From positions 103,298,138 to 103,362,137 of the forward strand of contig NC_034410.1 in assembly GCF_002078875.1 (NCBI RefSeq): 64,000 bases of DNA. Reading direction: 5' to 3'. Positions 1 to 13,440 of this stretch are shown here, in pieces. Source of the stretch: Numida meleagris. Its lineage: Eukaryota > Chordata > Aves > Galliformes > Numididae. The translations under genes and the position numbers were made by a program. Each line of letters begins with the position of its first letter. Position 1 is the stretch's first letter. The notes under the pieces are model-generated. The model made no database searches. It was given only the letters and a program-made list of their open reading frames with translations, and had not been told where the DNA came from.

Positions 1-79
1 TCTCATGTACACGCTATTCAATGCCGCTTCATTCTCCAGCATCCTTTACATCATGTCGCAAGATAATAGAACAATTCAG

Positions 80-590
80 ACTGGACAGGACCTCAGAAGT
101 TCTGCGGTTCAGCTCAAAGTACAGCCTTCCTGGGCAACCTGTTCCTCTGCCTGGTTACCCTCTTTATGAAAAACTTTTTCCAGAGATCCAGCCTAAACCT
201 CTCCTGATTCCCATCGGCTCTTGTCCTCCCACTCTTACATGCACAGATTAGCATTGGCCTTTTGAAAGCCTCCCCATGGGTGCTGGGGGCTGCTGTTAGG
301 TTCTCTCAAAGCCACCTCTTCCAGGCTGGACCACTCCTGATCCCTTAGCAGCTTCTCATAGGGCCAACGTTCAACCCTCAACTGTCCTGCTGACCTACTC
401 AATTCATTACAATTTATCAGTGTCTTAGGGGCCCAGAAATGGACACAGTACCCTGAATGTAGTGTAATGAGTATTGAGTGAAGAGGGATAATCACTTCTC
501 TGGATCTACTGCCTTCTCTCCTGCCTGCATCCCTTCAAGCCTGCCAGAATGCCTCTGTCCATGGTTCTCTTAACTCATGAACACCAGCAC
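80..590 (-). mobile_element. Old, diverged CR1 LINE 3' fragment
   Basis: Read on the minus strand, this segment follows the end of CR1 ORF2 and its 3' region. A minus-strand frame at 235-495 contains the CR1-typical run GYCVHFWAPKT, which corresponds to the conserved LEYCVQFWAPQ segment after the reverse transcriptase domain. On the + strand the order of motifs (cctgggcaacctgttcctct, then ggggcccagaaatggacaca, then ggataatcacttctctgg) is the usual reverse-complement CR1 order. The terminal ATTCTATG-type repeat is not visible at the low-coordinate end, so either the tip has decayed or the copy is chopped. It is strongly diverged and has no coding capacity. Both boundaries are approximate. Confidence 0.72.
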
Positions 591-3500
591 CACTGCACAC
601 ATTTGCCACATGGCTTCCTTCATAGCAAATAATCAATATTCCTTTTTTGTATCATTCAGAACATTGTGCTATTACTCATTTTCTGCATGCTACTTAGTTC
701 TTATGATTAGAGGTGTGGGTATTTCAGCATAAAGTTTTCTGTGGAACTCATATCTGTCACACGTGAGTAGCAATTCATTAATATCTGTAGCCTCCAGGAA
801 AGGTAAGGAGATGGGTGTGGAACTGTTCTGATGCAGAATTGTCTCTGCTGATTTTGAGCTACGTTTGAAATGCAAAGGTCTGATTATTCACAGGATTTAG
901 CATTTCGTAGCACATTATGCATTCTGATAACAACTCTCAAAAGTTAGTTGGGGCCAAGAATAGTCTCAGAGGCTAAATTTGTGCACCCAGGAAGTGAGAA
1001 ATACATACCGAGAATTATTCATACTTTCAGACATCTGGCTTTAGAGCTGTCAATCACTACCCCTCTTCACTGACTGCATGAAGAGTTTGGGCTCCATACT
1101 TCAGACAGTTGTGGAAAGTTTGGTATGATTTGCACCACATCAGAGACCCCGGTAGACTCCCATCTTGCAAGGGAGCACTGAAAGCTACAGGAGCACATAA
1201 TTGTAGTCTGAGCCTCTCTCACAAAATACCACCATCTGCCATACATCAGAAGGCACCTTACAAGTACTAATTATTTTCAGTAGATGGTCCTGCCTAATTG
1301 GCTAAGTGTAGTCCAGCCATTCATTGAGCTGGGCAGGGGACTTGGGAGATGCAGTTGATTTATTGCACACATCACAAGGCAACTGACAACAGTGACATGA
1401 TGTTTATACAGAATTCTCCTGGATAATCATACAGTCTTCTAAAGTATTTGACTGGCAACCTTAGCAGCAATTCTATCAATAAGCTCAAGAATTTATTTGC
1501 TCACCTAGGTAAATATTTATGAAACACTAAAAATGCTCAAAGCACAGTTAAACACTTCAGGACAGATTTCAACATAATAGCTCATCTGAGTTGAGTCAGC
1601 AGATTCAAGCCTTTCTTAAAGCCTAAATTACCCAACAACAACAAAATGAGGTACATATCTGAGATCAGTGGGAAGGCTGTCAATTATATCGAAACTTAAA
1701 GGAGAGAGTTATGGGTTGGACAGAGAGACATAAGGAAACAAATGGATTCAGAGTTGGGGAAATAAGAAAGCAGAACAGAAGTAATTCATGATATTGTGCA
1801 AGGCTGAGTGGAAAACATGGGTCTCAAAGGAGCCAGAGTCCAGCAGAAGTCTGCCTGAAGGTAAGATTAGGATTAAGTATTTGGAGTAAAATTACTTGAG
1901 CAAAAATTCAGGCAGATTCTTATTTTACCCAAGCCACCTCCATAGTTAACAGTTACTCATCTCAATAGCAGTGCTGTCCTGTGTCCATCAGTAAGGAGAA
2001 ATTTGCATACTTAAAGCAGCTAGGAATTTATTGAGAAAGCGAGACAAGGATAAGCATGTTAGGGCAAAATTAAATTAGGACTGTGAAAGTGTAAGCTTAT
2101 TCTGGCTACAGGCTAAACACTGTTGCAGCAAATTTTCATGCTTGAAGATTTCTTTTAAGAGTCGTTTGTGATGAATCTCATCTTGCAAAAATAACATCTG
2201 AGCCAATCTACAGCTCTCAAAGCTGGCACCATGGTTAGCTTAATTTACCCTACTCTTTTCTAAAATGAGCTGCTATAAAGTTACCGGACAGAGATGAAAG
2301 TGTTATTCTTCTGCATGAGGCACTCCAACTACCAGTAAAAAATGAGGAAAAGTCATACACACTTTACTAAGAGCAGACCAAATTAATTGAACTCTAGTGA
2401 CAAGTGGCAGATAACAAAAGGTTTATGAACTGAGGACAGGACTCAAATCCTCTGCTGTTACAAACTACTGCTGACTGTCCATGTCAGCAATGCTTACAGA
2501 TAGAAATGCCAGAGACATCAACTCATTAGGAATGCTGTATTTAAAAATGATAGAGAGTGTGCCCATAATTTAGTTCTACAGCACTAGAATGGATGAGGTA
2601 GCTAGCGTTTTCAGGCTCAAAGTATCCTCAGATCACCTCCTCCACACAAATTACCATGCTTATCAATGGCACCATCCTGTGCAAAAAATTTTGGTGGTCA
2701 CCTCATATCGCTCTTGAAAGAGCGGAAACACACCACCAGGGAATGGAACTGGCTGGAAAAATTGTGATGAAATGTTTCTTACTCTGGAATTTGGCAAAAT
2801 AAAAATGCTGAGTGGAAACAGTTCAATTTGGGCTGTATTTGCACAGGTAGGTAGCTTTTAACCTTTGTGAAAGTCTGTGATAAAGAGATTTCTTAAAATT
2901 CTGATTTTACATGAAATTCCTAATGAGAAATAACATGCACTCTCCTGTTGTGACTAGCAGCAGCCTCTGTAAGGGAAAAATCCATCAGACACCTCTTTGC
3001 AACACGCAGGAGGCATCAGGTAAACACATTTGGTAGGTATCACCCAAAGGTTAGCTTTCCATGTTTAAATTTAATTTCTCTTACTGGCTTGAATCATTCA
3101 CAGAGATATATGTGATGCACCCTGGAGTCTTGTGAATAAGAAGAGAGAATTCTCCCAGAACAGTTGAAAAATAAGGAAAATTAAATTAAAGTGGTTGGGA
3201 GGAAAGCAGCAAACTGTTCTATATTTCTTTTTCTCCTACTCTAGAGATAGCACATGTGTGTAGATGTAAAACTGTTTAGGCTCCTTTACTTGCTGAAGGT
3301 AAAGAAAAGATGACTTTTCTCTCTGGCAGACATACCAAAAGGCTGACAGCACAGTGTATTTTTCATTTGCAGTGTATGAGTCATTGCCTGCTCTGTTAGT
3401 CAAAGAAAATTATTGTGACCAAGGGGAAAGGTGAAAAATAGTACAAAACAGAATTATAGACCTCTGTGTACCATACTTTATTATCAAATTTACAAGCAGC

Positions 3501-3957
3501 CATGTGCCAAGACAAACAAGGAGCTGACCCGTAAGACAGCAGAAAAGAAGAGGTGGTGGATTTGGCCCTCACTTGTAAACACACTTGTGGTCTTCATTTC
3601 TCCTCTCCAGCATCCCAATCCTTGTATGTCAAGTCTCAAAGTAGAATGCAGAAAATTGCTTCTCTAGATGTATTGTACTGTTTAAACCACAAGATTAAAA
3701 ACAGTCTGGGACAAATGTACCATCCCCTTGTAACATTTCATCTGTGGAACTCAAGCATTACAAAAAAGAAAAACGCCAGTGAAATACTGCTGGTTCTTAA
3801 AGGTAGAAACCAGAGCTTTCCAGCCCTGCTCAAAACCAGTTCATAGCTAAGCCAAGAGAAGATCCCTGATGTACCAGTGATGAGAGTTGCACCCAAAGCT
3901 TATGACACCCCCATTTTATACTGACAGATTTAGTTCTTCTTGCATAAAAATGTGGGT
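591..3957. other. Unique AT-rich non-coding stretch
   Basis: No repeat family or exon is recognisable. Open frames are below 100 codons and have no protein-like character. A promoter, RNA gene or tandem repeat is not apparent. Confidence 0.55.
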
Positions 3958-4590
3958 TCATAGAATCACAGAATCGTGTGAGTTGGACAGGACCCTTAAA
4001 GGTTATCTTGTCCAACTCCCTTGCAGTGAACAGGGACACCTATAGCTCAATCAGATTGCTCAGAGTTCCATCCAGCCTGACACTGAACCACCACCTCTCT
4101 GGGCAACCTGTCCCAGTACCTCACCACCCTTACTGCAAAACACTTCTTCCTTATAACCAATCTAAATTTCCCTCTCTTAGTTTGAAACCATTTTCCCTTG
4201 TCCTATCATAGCAGACTCTGCTAAAGAGTCTGTCCCTTTCTTTCTTATAGCTCCCCTTTAGATACTGGAAGGCTGCTATCAGGTCTCCCCCGTGCCTTCC
4301 CTCAGCCTGTCCTCACAGGGGAGGTGTTCCATCCCTTGGATCATTTGTGGGCACCTCTCAACACACTCCAGCAGGTCCATATCTCAACACAGTACTCCAG
4401 GTGAGGCCTCACAAGTGCAAAGCAGAGGGGCAGGATCACCTCCTCAGCCCTGCTGGCCATGCTTCTTTTGACAGAGCCCAGGATATGGTTGTCTTTCTGG
4501 GCTTTGAGGGCACATTGCTGGCTCGTGTTCAACTTCCCATCCTCTCTTACCCCCAAGTCCTTTTTGGCAGGGCTGTTAAGATAGCAAGCT
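3958..4590 (-). mobile_element. CR1 LINE, 3' part, minus orientation
   Basis: The low-coordinate edge is the reverse complement of the CR1 3' tail (tcatagaatcacagaatcg followed by gagttggacaggacc). The element then runs backwards through the 3' region into ORF2, where a minus-strand frame at 4341-4556 keeps the CR1 signature ILGSVKRSMASRAEEVILPL and ALVRPHLEYCVEIW. About 630 bp survive, whereas full CR1 elements are several kilobases, so it is strongly 5'-truncated as is normal for this family. Stops and frame changes make it inactive. The 5' break near 4590 is placed where similarity fades after the cccccaagtcctttttggca segment. Confidence 0.9.
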
Positions 4591-5910
4591 GGAGAAAAAT
4601 TGGCTCTGTGCTAGGGCAGCTGTTTTGGAATCCTGTAAATTTTTATTTCTTCCCTGAATTTCCTATTAAGCAAGGCCCTTGCTTAAGTGGTTCTTAAGCA
4701 AGCGCCTTGTTTATTTTATGTAGAATAGGGCTAAAGATAGCTTTTTAGCTCTCAGACCTTCACAGCCTGTGAGGTACTGAGATACTCTGAAAAAAGCATT
4801 GCTTAGGAACAAAAATAAAAATCAAAGGTCCCTAATTTTGCCTCTCATAGTGAACTTGGAAACCAAAGCTGTACTTCGAGACCAAGTTTTTCTTTTAATG
4901 TGCCAGTAATGTTAGTTCACAGACCGCATCCAGAACAGGGCTGCGATGTGCTTTGCTTTGAATGCCAGGTGACACAGCAGCAAGTGCTGCATCCCAAGCT
5001 GTTGGCCCCAAGCTGCTCTGTGGCTGCACAGCCTCTCAGTGGTGTTACTCCAGGTGCCAGCTCTGGAGGCACTTCTGAACCTCTGAGCCCTCCAAGGACT
5101 TCAGAAAGCCGAGCAGGAAATAGCTGCTACCAGCAGCCACTGCACTGAGTAGGACTCTGATTTAAATAATTCATTTTGATAGCAATGCATAGGTTGAGCA
5201 GTCATTCATTTTCTTGCTTCATAGCTTTTCCTAAATATCTTCATCAATAAGAAGGTCTACAACGCATGTTCCTTGGTGAGTATACCTACTTTCTACTGCT
5301 TCTTGCAGAAGTATAACATACATACAATGATTCAATACCATTTAATCCTTCAGCATCCCCTTGACTGCAACATATTCCATTTTTGAACTCTCCTAGACAA
5401 TAATTGATCTCTCTTTTCATGAGAAATACTGGTTGTGTACACCTCAGCAGGAACTCTGGTTTTGACAGAAATTTCAAGAAACAAATAACTGTTCTTGACC
5501 TGGCAGCTTTTTCTGTGAAAGTGTTCTTATTCCTTCTAAAAAGCAAAGCTAGCAAAGAGGATATTTTTCTAGCACAAATGTTTATTGCAAGGCTGTGCAT
5601 TAGTGAAAGGATAGCACATCTAAACATTGTTTTGTTCTGGTAAGCTGCAAATGGGAAAGTCTTTCTATTCTAGTGGCTATTTCTGCCCTAGATCCTGCTT
5701 TTATGAGTACAAATTGGGAGGCATGTCCCTTATTTTCTCTATTCTCTGAGTCTGATGGGCTGTGAGATGCAGGAGACAAAGTGCCATCAGGGACTTTCCT
5801 ACTGCCTGGGTAATGGTAGGCTGGAAACAGAGGAGCTGTGTGCCCAGCTGAGCAGAGATAGTACAGCTTCCAGGAAAGGATGGCACTGGTGGGCATGGGA
5901 TATATGCACA
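4591..5910. other. Unique non-coding stretch between two CR1 copies
   Basis: Segment 4890-5150 is noticeably more GC-rich than its surroundings and holds an open frame of 82 codons that matches nothing I know. The minus-strand frame of 113 codons at 5286-5627 is also unassigned. I see no splice or promoter signals that would make either a gene. Confidence 0.5.
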
Positions 5911-6336
5911 TATAGAGCTACAAAGATGGTGAAGAGTCTGAGGAGAAGACATATGAGGAGCAACTGAGGTTCCTGGGTTTGTTCAGCCCAGAGCAGGGAG
6001 GCTGAGGGGAAGCCTCATGGCGGCCTCACAGGGAGCAGAGGTGCAGTGCTGAGTTCTGCACTCTGGTGACATTGACAGGGCCTGAGGGAACAGCATAGAG
6101 GTGTCAGGGGAGGGTCAGTGTGGGGGTTTGTGAAAAGTTCTTCACCCAAGGGTGGTGGGTATGAAACAGGCTGCCCAGGGCAGTGGTCATGGCCCTGAGC
6201 TGCCAGAGTTCAAGGAGCATTCGGACAATGCTCTCAGTCAGAGAGTCTGATTTTTAGGTGGTCCTGCATGGAGCCAGGAGTTGGACTCGATCTTTATGAG
6301 CCTCTTCTAACTTGGGAAATCCTATGATTCTATGAC
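5911..6336 (+). mobile_element. CR1 LINE 3' end, plus orientation
   Basis: The segment starts within the conserved 'ctacaaagatgrtsa...' part at the end of ORF2 and goes through the CR1 3' region: gttcttcacccaagggtggt, then aggctgcccagggcagtggt, then ggagttggactcgatcttta. It finishes with the CR1-type tail cctatgattctatgac. About 425 bp remain. Divergence is moderate and no frame is intact. The 3' tip is well defined by the ATTCTATG motif; the 5' edge is approximate. Confidence 0.9.
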
Positions 6337-7487
6337 GTAAGTACACCTCCATGGAAGCTCAGGGCACTGGTCATGGGTTACAAGAAGAGAATTCTGATTT
6401 AACAGTTTGAACATTTGGTTCAGATAAACAAGGTCATGTTCCTGCCATGGGATCTAGCTGGAAGGACAAGACATGCAGACGCTGCATACACATTTGTCTT
6501 TAAATAGAAAAGCTGCATCAACAGAAGTCTGAAATCTTCCACAGCCACAAGGGATGCAACTACAATGCAGGGCTCACTCACTCACTGTTATGCCTGTCCC
6601 ATGGGATGTGTGATATGCACTGGCCACACACTGTCCTCATGTCGGGAAATGTGCCAGGTGCATAGTGTTTTCCTTATCCTAATTTTTTCAGAGAAGAACA
6701 TAGCTGGGAGGAAGCTGTAGTGTGCTCTTGTGTTGTCACTGTCGTGAGGCTTGGGACTACAGGTGAGCTGCATAAAGCACCTGCTCTGCAATCTGTATGT
6801 AGGGGCAAGGTCTTCATTTTGACAGCAGATAATCTGTGCACAACCAGATTTCTTTTACAGCCTGGAAAAGATGACCACACTGACCCTATTGAGCTGTGTA
6901 AGATTTCTTAGCAGGGGAAATGGAACAAGTTCATGGCTATAGCTAAATTTCATTGTGATAAAGATGGTTTCACCTTGGAAAAGAATCAAGAGGTCCTAAG
7001 CACAATATTATGTTATGGAAAGATTAAAACACATTAGTTGTAAGGAGATGAATACCTCTGTATTTCTCATGTAGCTTTCAATGGACTATTTACTGAGAAA
7101 CAATAAGAGTGAAAGAGCAAAACTCCTCTGGCCTTCTATGCAATTTTTTTTTTGTAAATGGCAAAACACATTTTTGGAGTATTGGATGTGAATGCTCAAC
7201 ATATTATCAACCCAGAACTATGTAACAATCAAACCTTTTTTCCTTTTTTTTATCTGTCCATACCCTCTCCCAAACTCTAGCACCTCACCTCTCTTGTAAT
7301 ATTCACAGCCATCCCTCGCTCACTGTTTACCACATGCCTCCTTTTTTGCCTACAGCACGCACACCAACCAGCTCTTCAAAGCCTGTGTCCAAATGCTACT
7401 GGATTTACCTCCTATGAAACTTCCACCTTAGGTATTCTCTAGAACCTAAAAGATGGACAAATCAAGTCTTACCCTCAAAGACTGACA
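6337..7487. other. Unique non-coding stretch
   Basis: Nothing is recognisable apart from short T runs near 7145 and 7250. Frames are under 70 codons. Confidence 0.5.
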
Positions 7488-7535
7488 GAGTCATAGAATC
7501 AAAGACTTGGTAGGGTCTGTGTCCAGGACCATTGC
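7488..7535 (-). mobile_element. Possible CR1 3' tip remnant
   Basis: The motif gagtcatagaatcaaagac followed by ttggtagggtctg resembles the reverse complement of the CR1 tail (tcatagaat...ttggaagggacc). Only about 45 bp look related, so this could be chance. Confidence 0.35.
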
Positions 7536-8369
7536 AAAGATTCTTCAGTGACCAGGTCTCTGATCTACAAAACAATGATCTGCATAAGAAATCCTATGGA
7601 AGCATTATAGTGTATCATTCTGAAAAATCCAAAGTGGAAAACTACCAAAGCTATTTGTGCATAGTACTCTGACTTAAAAGGATTGTGAATTGATTTTCTT
7701 CCCTAGGCAGGCATTGTTAATTTTCTTCAATGAAATTAGTGACAAAATAGTGCTTTAAATGTGCTTGCATTTGGAGGGAGAAGCACAGAGAAGTGATTGA
7801 ATTGCAACAGAAACCCATTCTCAGTTGCCTCTTACACTGTCATTTTAGAGTTTGATACCAACTGTAACCATCTATTTACCCAATTCTACCTTATTCTAAA
7901 TTGACCATAGCTCATCTGAAGAATATGATGTCAAACTATGGAAATCTATGTCAATGTCAAATCTACGGTAGCTAGAGTGTTCATTCTGAAAAATTTACAC
8001 TGTATGTTTACTCTTACAGGTGAAGCAGCTGAGATCAGTCGGAGCAATGATCTTCTCTGAAAAGCCAGCTGCACAGAAGCCAGTATTTCCTCTAGCTGAT
8101 GACCTTGTTCCTGCTTTTCCACCCTCCATGTCATGCATCTTCTCTCTCTGTATTTAAATTATGTGCATTTCAAGACTACGTATGCATCCTTGCTGCTATT
8201 ACATTAGTTCCTACAGGAAATACTTCTCCACTACCAATCATACCACTAGTCATTGCCCCTTTCAAGAATATATCCTTGAAAGAAAACAGAGAAAGTTTTA
8301 TTGTGGCAGTTGAAAGAACTAGACCCAAAGGAATGTCTCCAAACACCCAGAATTCTGGAGGAGCTCCAG
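7536..8369. other. Unique non-coding stretch
   Basis: No recognisable repeat or gene. A + strand frame at 8099-8392 (97 codons) runs into the CR1 copy that follows and has no known relative. Confidence 0.5.
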
Positions 8370-8511
8370 GAAAGGATTTAGCCAGAGACTGATCCTGATC
8401 TAGTGGTTGATCTGGTGGTTGGAACCCTGCCCAGCGGGAGTTGGAACTAGGTAAGTTCTGAGGTCCTTTTCAACCCAAGTCATTCTGTGATTCCATGGTT
8501 CTATGATTGGT
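8370..8511 (+). mobile_element. Short CR1 LINE 3' end, plus orientation
   Basis: The segment follows the last part of the CR1 3' region: a 'ctgatctagtggttgatc' part, then gggagttggaactaggtaag, then aggtccttttcaacccaagt. It ends with the octamer-like tail ctgtgattccatggttctat. About 140 bp survive. The order and the terminal ATTCTATG-type repeats support CR1; the left edge is uncertain. Confidence 0.85.
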
Positions 8512-11500
8512 TAATTATATCTCTCTGTTACAGTACAAAACACAGGGATAGCAAATCTTTAGGAAAACACAGTTAATTGGATTCATTAAGTTTTACTGTT
8601 CCAGTAAAATGGTAGATGTGTCATAAGGGTATTCCAAATAAACTTTAAATTCTAGTTTAAATTCTAGATTAGCAAGCCCTTTCAAGCACTATGCAATCTT
8701 CTGTCTCTCTGTAGTCTTAATGTATTTCAGAGTATCAGACAGCACTAGCTTTATCATTAAATCATTCTTGGAGGCAGCCTTGTCTCAGACTAGTACCACA
8801 TGGTCTATGGCAGTTCTAGAGGTATTGAAGCTTATTTCAGTACTGATTCCAGCCCAATTCATCACACAAAAAAAGTTTATCTGTTGCATTTTTCTTAGAA
8901 GCATAAAATATTTTGTTTTCATAATCAACACCTAATTTCCATTCAGAAGTAGCACAAAAGTTAAAATTGTGGGTTATCATTCCTCTTCATTGTACAGTTT
9001 CTAAAATTATCACAAGTACCTGGATGTTTAATGAATAGCTCAGCAGATGAATAGGTAAAATTAAAACAAGGGATATTTTGTTAAACGAAAAGATAGGAAT
9101 GCTAGGACTTGTAGCGTGGTTATTCATGAGATAGTTTTTCAATATCAGAGGCAAGAGAATGAGTCAATAGCAGTGGTGTTCATACAGACTTCTCTGTAAG
9201 GTGTATTTCTCCACTACAGCTATCATTTACAGGTTTGCCTGTAGCTTGTTCCTGTCTTTTCTATTTGATTTCAAAAATATTCTCTAGCATTAAGCATAGC
9301 CTTCTCACACATTGATGACCTTTTAAATAATTAAAATGCTAACAGTTCATATGAGCTATTATGCAACTCACCCTTCAAAGTAGCAGGCAAAAGACCAAAA
9401 CTGTGAGACAGAAAACTTGTCTGTGCTACTTGTTTTTGACTTGCTTTGTTTTTCTGACACGTTCTGTTTGAGGAAAATTGAGATGTGTGCTTTGTTACTG
9501 GTTCAATGCTCAGAAATTCTTCAGTGTCATGTCATTATTCATTGTTTCTGTTTTGATCATTTAAGCAATCTTTTCATGTTGTTTTCCTCCTGGATATATT
9601 ATCTGACATACAACAACCAGAGTGTTCATAGAGCCCTTTGGTGCCTGTGGGTACATACGTAGTTGATGCCTGTTTAAATGGCAGTTTCACAGCCTTTGGG
9701 AGGTATGCTGCATCATCTGAAAAAAAAAAAGAGCAAAACAATTGCTGCATTAGAAAGCTTAAGACACTCTTAAAATCAACTACTCAAAACAGTGATATAG
9801 CCTGGGAGGAGAGGTAGGAGCAAGGCAAAGTACAATGTCAAATGAAATATCCTGGACTTAGCTCTGACAGCACACCTTTGATTTGGTTACATATCAAAAC
9901 AATAGGAGAATAGAAACTGACAAATTTAAAATGAAATAATCCTTACTTTCAGAAGAAAGTTGGTAGATTTGGAAACCAAGAGATACAAAAATCTCTTCAT
10001 TTGGATAAATAAGTGAAAGTTAAAACAAGGGTCCTGCAAAATAGAACAAATTTTCAAAAATGCTAATACAGCTGCACCATTAAAATTAACAGGAGATGTC
10101 AGTGCTGTGATAGTTCAGTTCAATGGCAATGAGAAATGGTACATGAGACATACAAATGCATAGGACTGGGCAAATAAACCAATATTATCCAGAAGATTTT
10201 GAAAGCAAAACAAAGTTAAAATGTATGTTCCCTTTTAAAATTTTTATATTTTTATACAGGCATTTAAGCTTCTACAGAATCACACAAATCAAGACAATAA
10301 AACTGGAGTTAATTCTAGAATGATTTTTTTTTTCCCACAGGAATTCCCATTACATATCACCAAGACCCCAGCTAAAATTCACAATATTACTGGTGAAAAC
10401 ACCTTATACCACAAAGATCAGTCCTACACAATCTCTGGCACTAATTTTGATAATAAAACAGACAGCAGTTTTGCATGTTATATTTTTGTTAATTAATTTA
10501 AATGTTATTATACATACTTCCATATTAGTTTTTGTATTTTAAATTCTGCTTTCATCTTGCATCGTTCAAGTATAAAAATGCCAAGCCTTTGCTATTGTAA
10601 AAATATTTTTTTTACAGAAATTTCAGAATTTCAGTGGAATCCAGGGGTGTTAGGTAGCACTGTCCAATATAAAATATCTGTACTGAAACACTCTTGAAGA
10701 GTTCACATTCAGTCATAATTACAGTATTATTATTATTAATGGTTAACACTTAAAGAAGTCAATGTGAGATTATACACTACAGAGAAAAATAATGTAATGA
10801 CACCAGTATATAAACACATTGTTTTAATATTGTGCAGAAGTAGCATTAATTTACCTCATATGAAAAAAATAAGAGGTTGAAAATTGGACTAACAATAAAT
10901 TCCTCAATCTTTATTTTTTCCTGTGTAAAGAAACTGGAGACCAAATGACACAAACATGATCCATATCCCAGCAGCGTTTTCTTGGGTGAGAAGACTGGCT
11001 GATCTTCAGGGCATTTCAGCGTAACCTCAGAAGTTATTGTTGTAAAGGAAAATGCTAGAAAACTAGTTAAAGAACCTCAGCATCCAAGGTCACATCATTC
11101 TGTCCTATCTTGTAACTCTCCTGCTGCCTAGAAGATTACCCTATAAAATGAGATGTGGCATCTCAGCCAAGATTTCCTATAGAAGATGCTCCCTGAAATG
11201 GCTATAAATCCCTAAACAGTGGTGTATACTTTCCTCTCTCTTTGCTTCAAGCAGTGACAAGGTTGTCATTCAAATTATCAGGGCACCTGTTTCTAGACGC
11301 CCAGGCTGCTTTCTGAAGGCAGGCATGGTACTCTGGCCATCAGCAGGTTTTTAGAAAGTGATTACATTTGAGAGAAACGATCACTTTGTATAATGTATGA
11401 AGCATTCTAACTTCTAGGCTGGAGGGAGCAAACCATGATCCATTTCCTTTTGGGCCATATTCCCCCATATTTGTTCTAACAAATCTAATACTTAGTTAGC

Positions 11501-13190
11501 CATAGTTTATGGTTCTTCTGAATACAAGGCCACCTACTTTGCTTCAGAATTTCAAGTTGAAAAAAATGCTAAATTTAAGGTTCATCAGAATTTAGTAGAA
11601 GCTCTAATCTTTGCATTCCCCCTTCAACGGTGAAGAAGTGAAAGAAGAAAATAAGCAAAGTTTTCTCAGAAACAAAAGCAACAAACAAATAAACAAAATC
11701 CCACCAAACGAACCTTCCAATCTTTTCATCTATATTATCCTGAAAGTGCAGGACGTATGCGCTGTTACTTCTGATTTTAGTCTGATAGTTCAGTATAAAG
11801 ACACTACATGAAGTTCTCATATCAGAAGGTCATAACTCTGAAATGTCAATGAATTCATTTCATCTAAAAAAATAATAATTAATGATATATAGTGCTGCAT
11901 GATCCCAAGCCTTTTAATTCCAGTCCATAGTTTTGCCTTACATTTCAAATTGTTTTGACATAATCATCTGTATTTTCAGTTATTTGGGGTTGCTAAATTC
12001 ACAGGGACATTCACATAGACCTCTTTGAAGTAAGTTAGCCTGTATCTCTGAATCTATGACAGTAGAATATTTTTTCCCATGGAATTTTATCAAGTCCAGT
12101 CCTAAAAGCACAGGTTTTCAGCACTTTACTCTCTGGAAGGTTTCCCATTGCTCACAGTTCTGTGCTAGTTACACCAAACTAAGTTACATGTGCTTGACCT
12201 TCCTGCAGCTCCCTAAAAATGACTTCTTATCTATCTTGAAGTCTTCCTGGCCCATCTCCATACTTCCTTTCCCAGTCCCACCCCCTTAACCACTTAGATT
12301 TATCAACTAGTTAGATATCTAATTTTGTTTCCCACTTAATTAAGAAGTCTCAGCAACATATTTTGGTTATCATTTCTCCATGTACCAAATCTGTCAGAAG
12401 AGAAGTTTGAATCAGATATCACAAAGATTAGCCTGGCCTGTGTCAGGCATCAAATACTTTATGGTTCCTTCACTTGTGCTTCTTTACAGACTATGAAACC
12501 AAGAAAAAACATTAGATTTAGTGAAAACAGAAAGCAATAAAACATGCTGGACAGGCTTAGCCCCTGAGACGTACTGCACTGGTAATGTGCCAGACTGTTA
12601 TGTATGTGTTGGATTGAGTGGGGGAAGATTACTTATGAAAAATTTCAGAGTTTTTAATTTCGTTAAGGCAGTAAATTAGAAAATTCATTTCAAGATCAAT
12701 ATTGCAGCAATAAGCTATTCGGAGTATAACTAGATTTCATTTAAGTTACAGGAAACAAGAGTCGATAGATTGAAGAACTGATAAAGTCATTAAAACATTC
12801 AAGTCTTGAACTGCGTACATACAGAAAAGCATTTGAAACCAATTTATTGAAGGTCTCAGTGTAAAGAGTCTTCCACTGACTTAAATGGGCTTCATATGTT
12901 ATTCTAAAGCTCTATCAGCTCTTTGGCAACAAAATGTATTTTGTTGCATCCATCTACTTGCTGAGGTCTCACCCAGTTGAAATATTTAAATTCATGATAC
13001 AATTTTGCATTTTGGGCAGTCACTTCTTCTGAAGCTCTCAGCCCCACAGTCCTGACAGGCTGGATGACACAGAGAAGAACAGCCATGTAATTGGTTTTGT
13101 TGGCGCCATTGCCTGACACTAGATAGTGCAGGGATGGTTGTAGAGACCAACTGACTCCTTTTTAACACAAGGCTTGTTAACTTCTGGCTG

Positions 13191-13206
13191 TTTTTTTTTT
13201 TTTTTT
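13191..13206. repeat. T16 homopolymer run
   Basis: Sixteen consecutive T on the + strand; no poly(A)-tailed retroposon could be recognised next to it on either strand. Confidence 0.9.
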
Positions 13207-13209
13207 CTG

Positions 13210-13440
13210 GAGGAAAGGTAATTTGCAGTGGTTGTGTTGTCAGTCATTAATGGATTGCTACGTTGCAGTCAATTTTCTAAACAGTGATCTGTTTTATTTT
13301 CTGTTCATGACAAGATTCTCCCTTTAACCTTATCAAAGCGGCTGCGTTTCTTCAACCTATCAAGCTGAGCCATATCAGCATCTTAAGACAGTCGCTGTTG
13401 ACATGGCTGAGCAAAGCTGAATTGGTCTTACAGCCCTCAG
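13210..13440. promoter_or_regulatory. Candidate conserved non-coding element
   Basis: The segment is non-repetitive and non-coding and carries several transcription-factor-like words: cattaatgg (homeodomain-like), ttatcaaagcgg (TCF/LEF-like core atcaaag) and tgctgagcaa-like sites (Maf/bZIP half sites). This is a compositional impression only; such words occur by chance in AT-rich DNA. Multi-species alignment would decide. Confidence 0.2.

Noticed and set aside
11640..11710. A/C-rich patch as a relative of the T-poor block
   Set aside because: Similar composition over only 70 bp, without a visible 9-base phase; ordinary A-rich DNA explains it.
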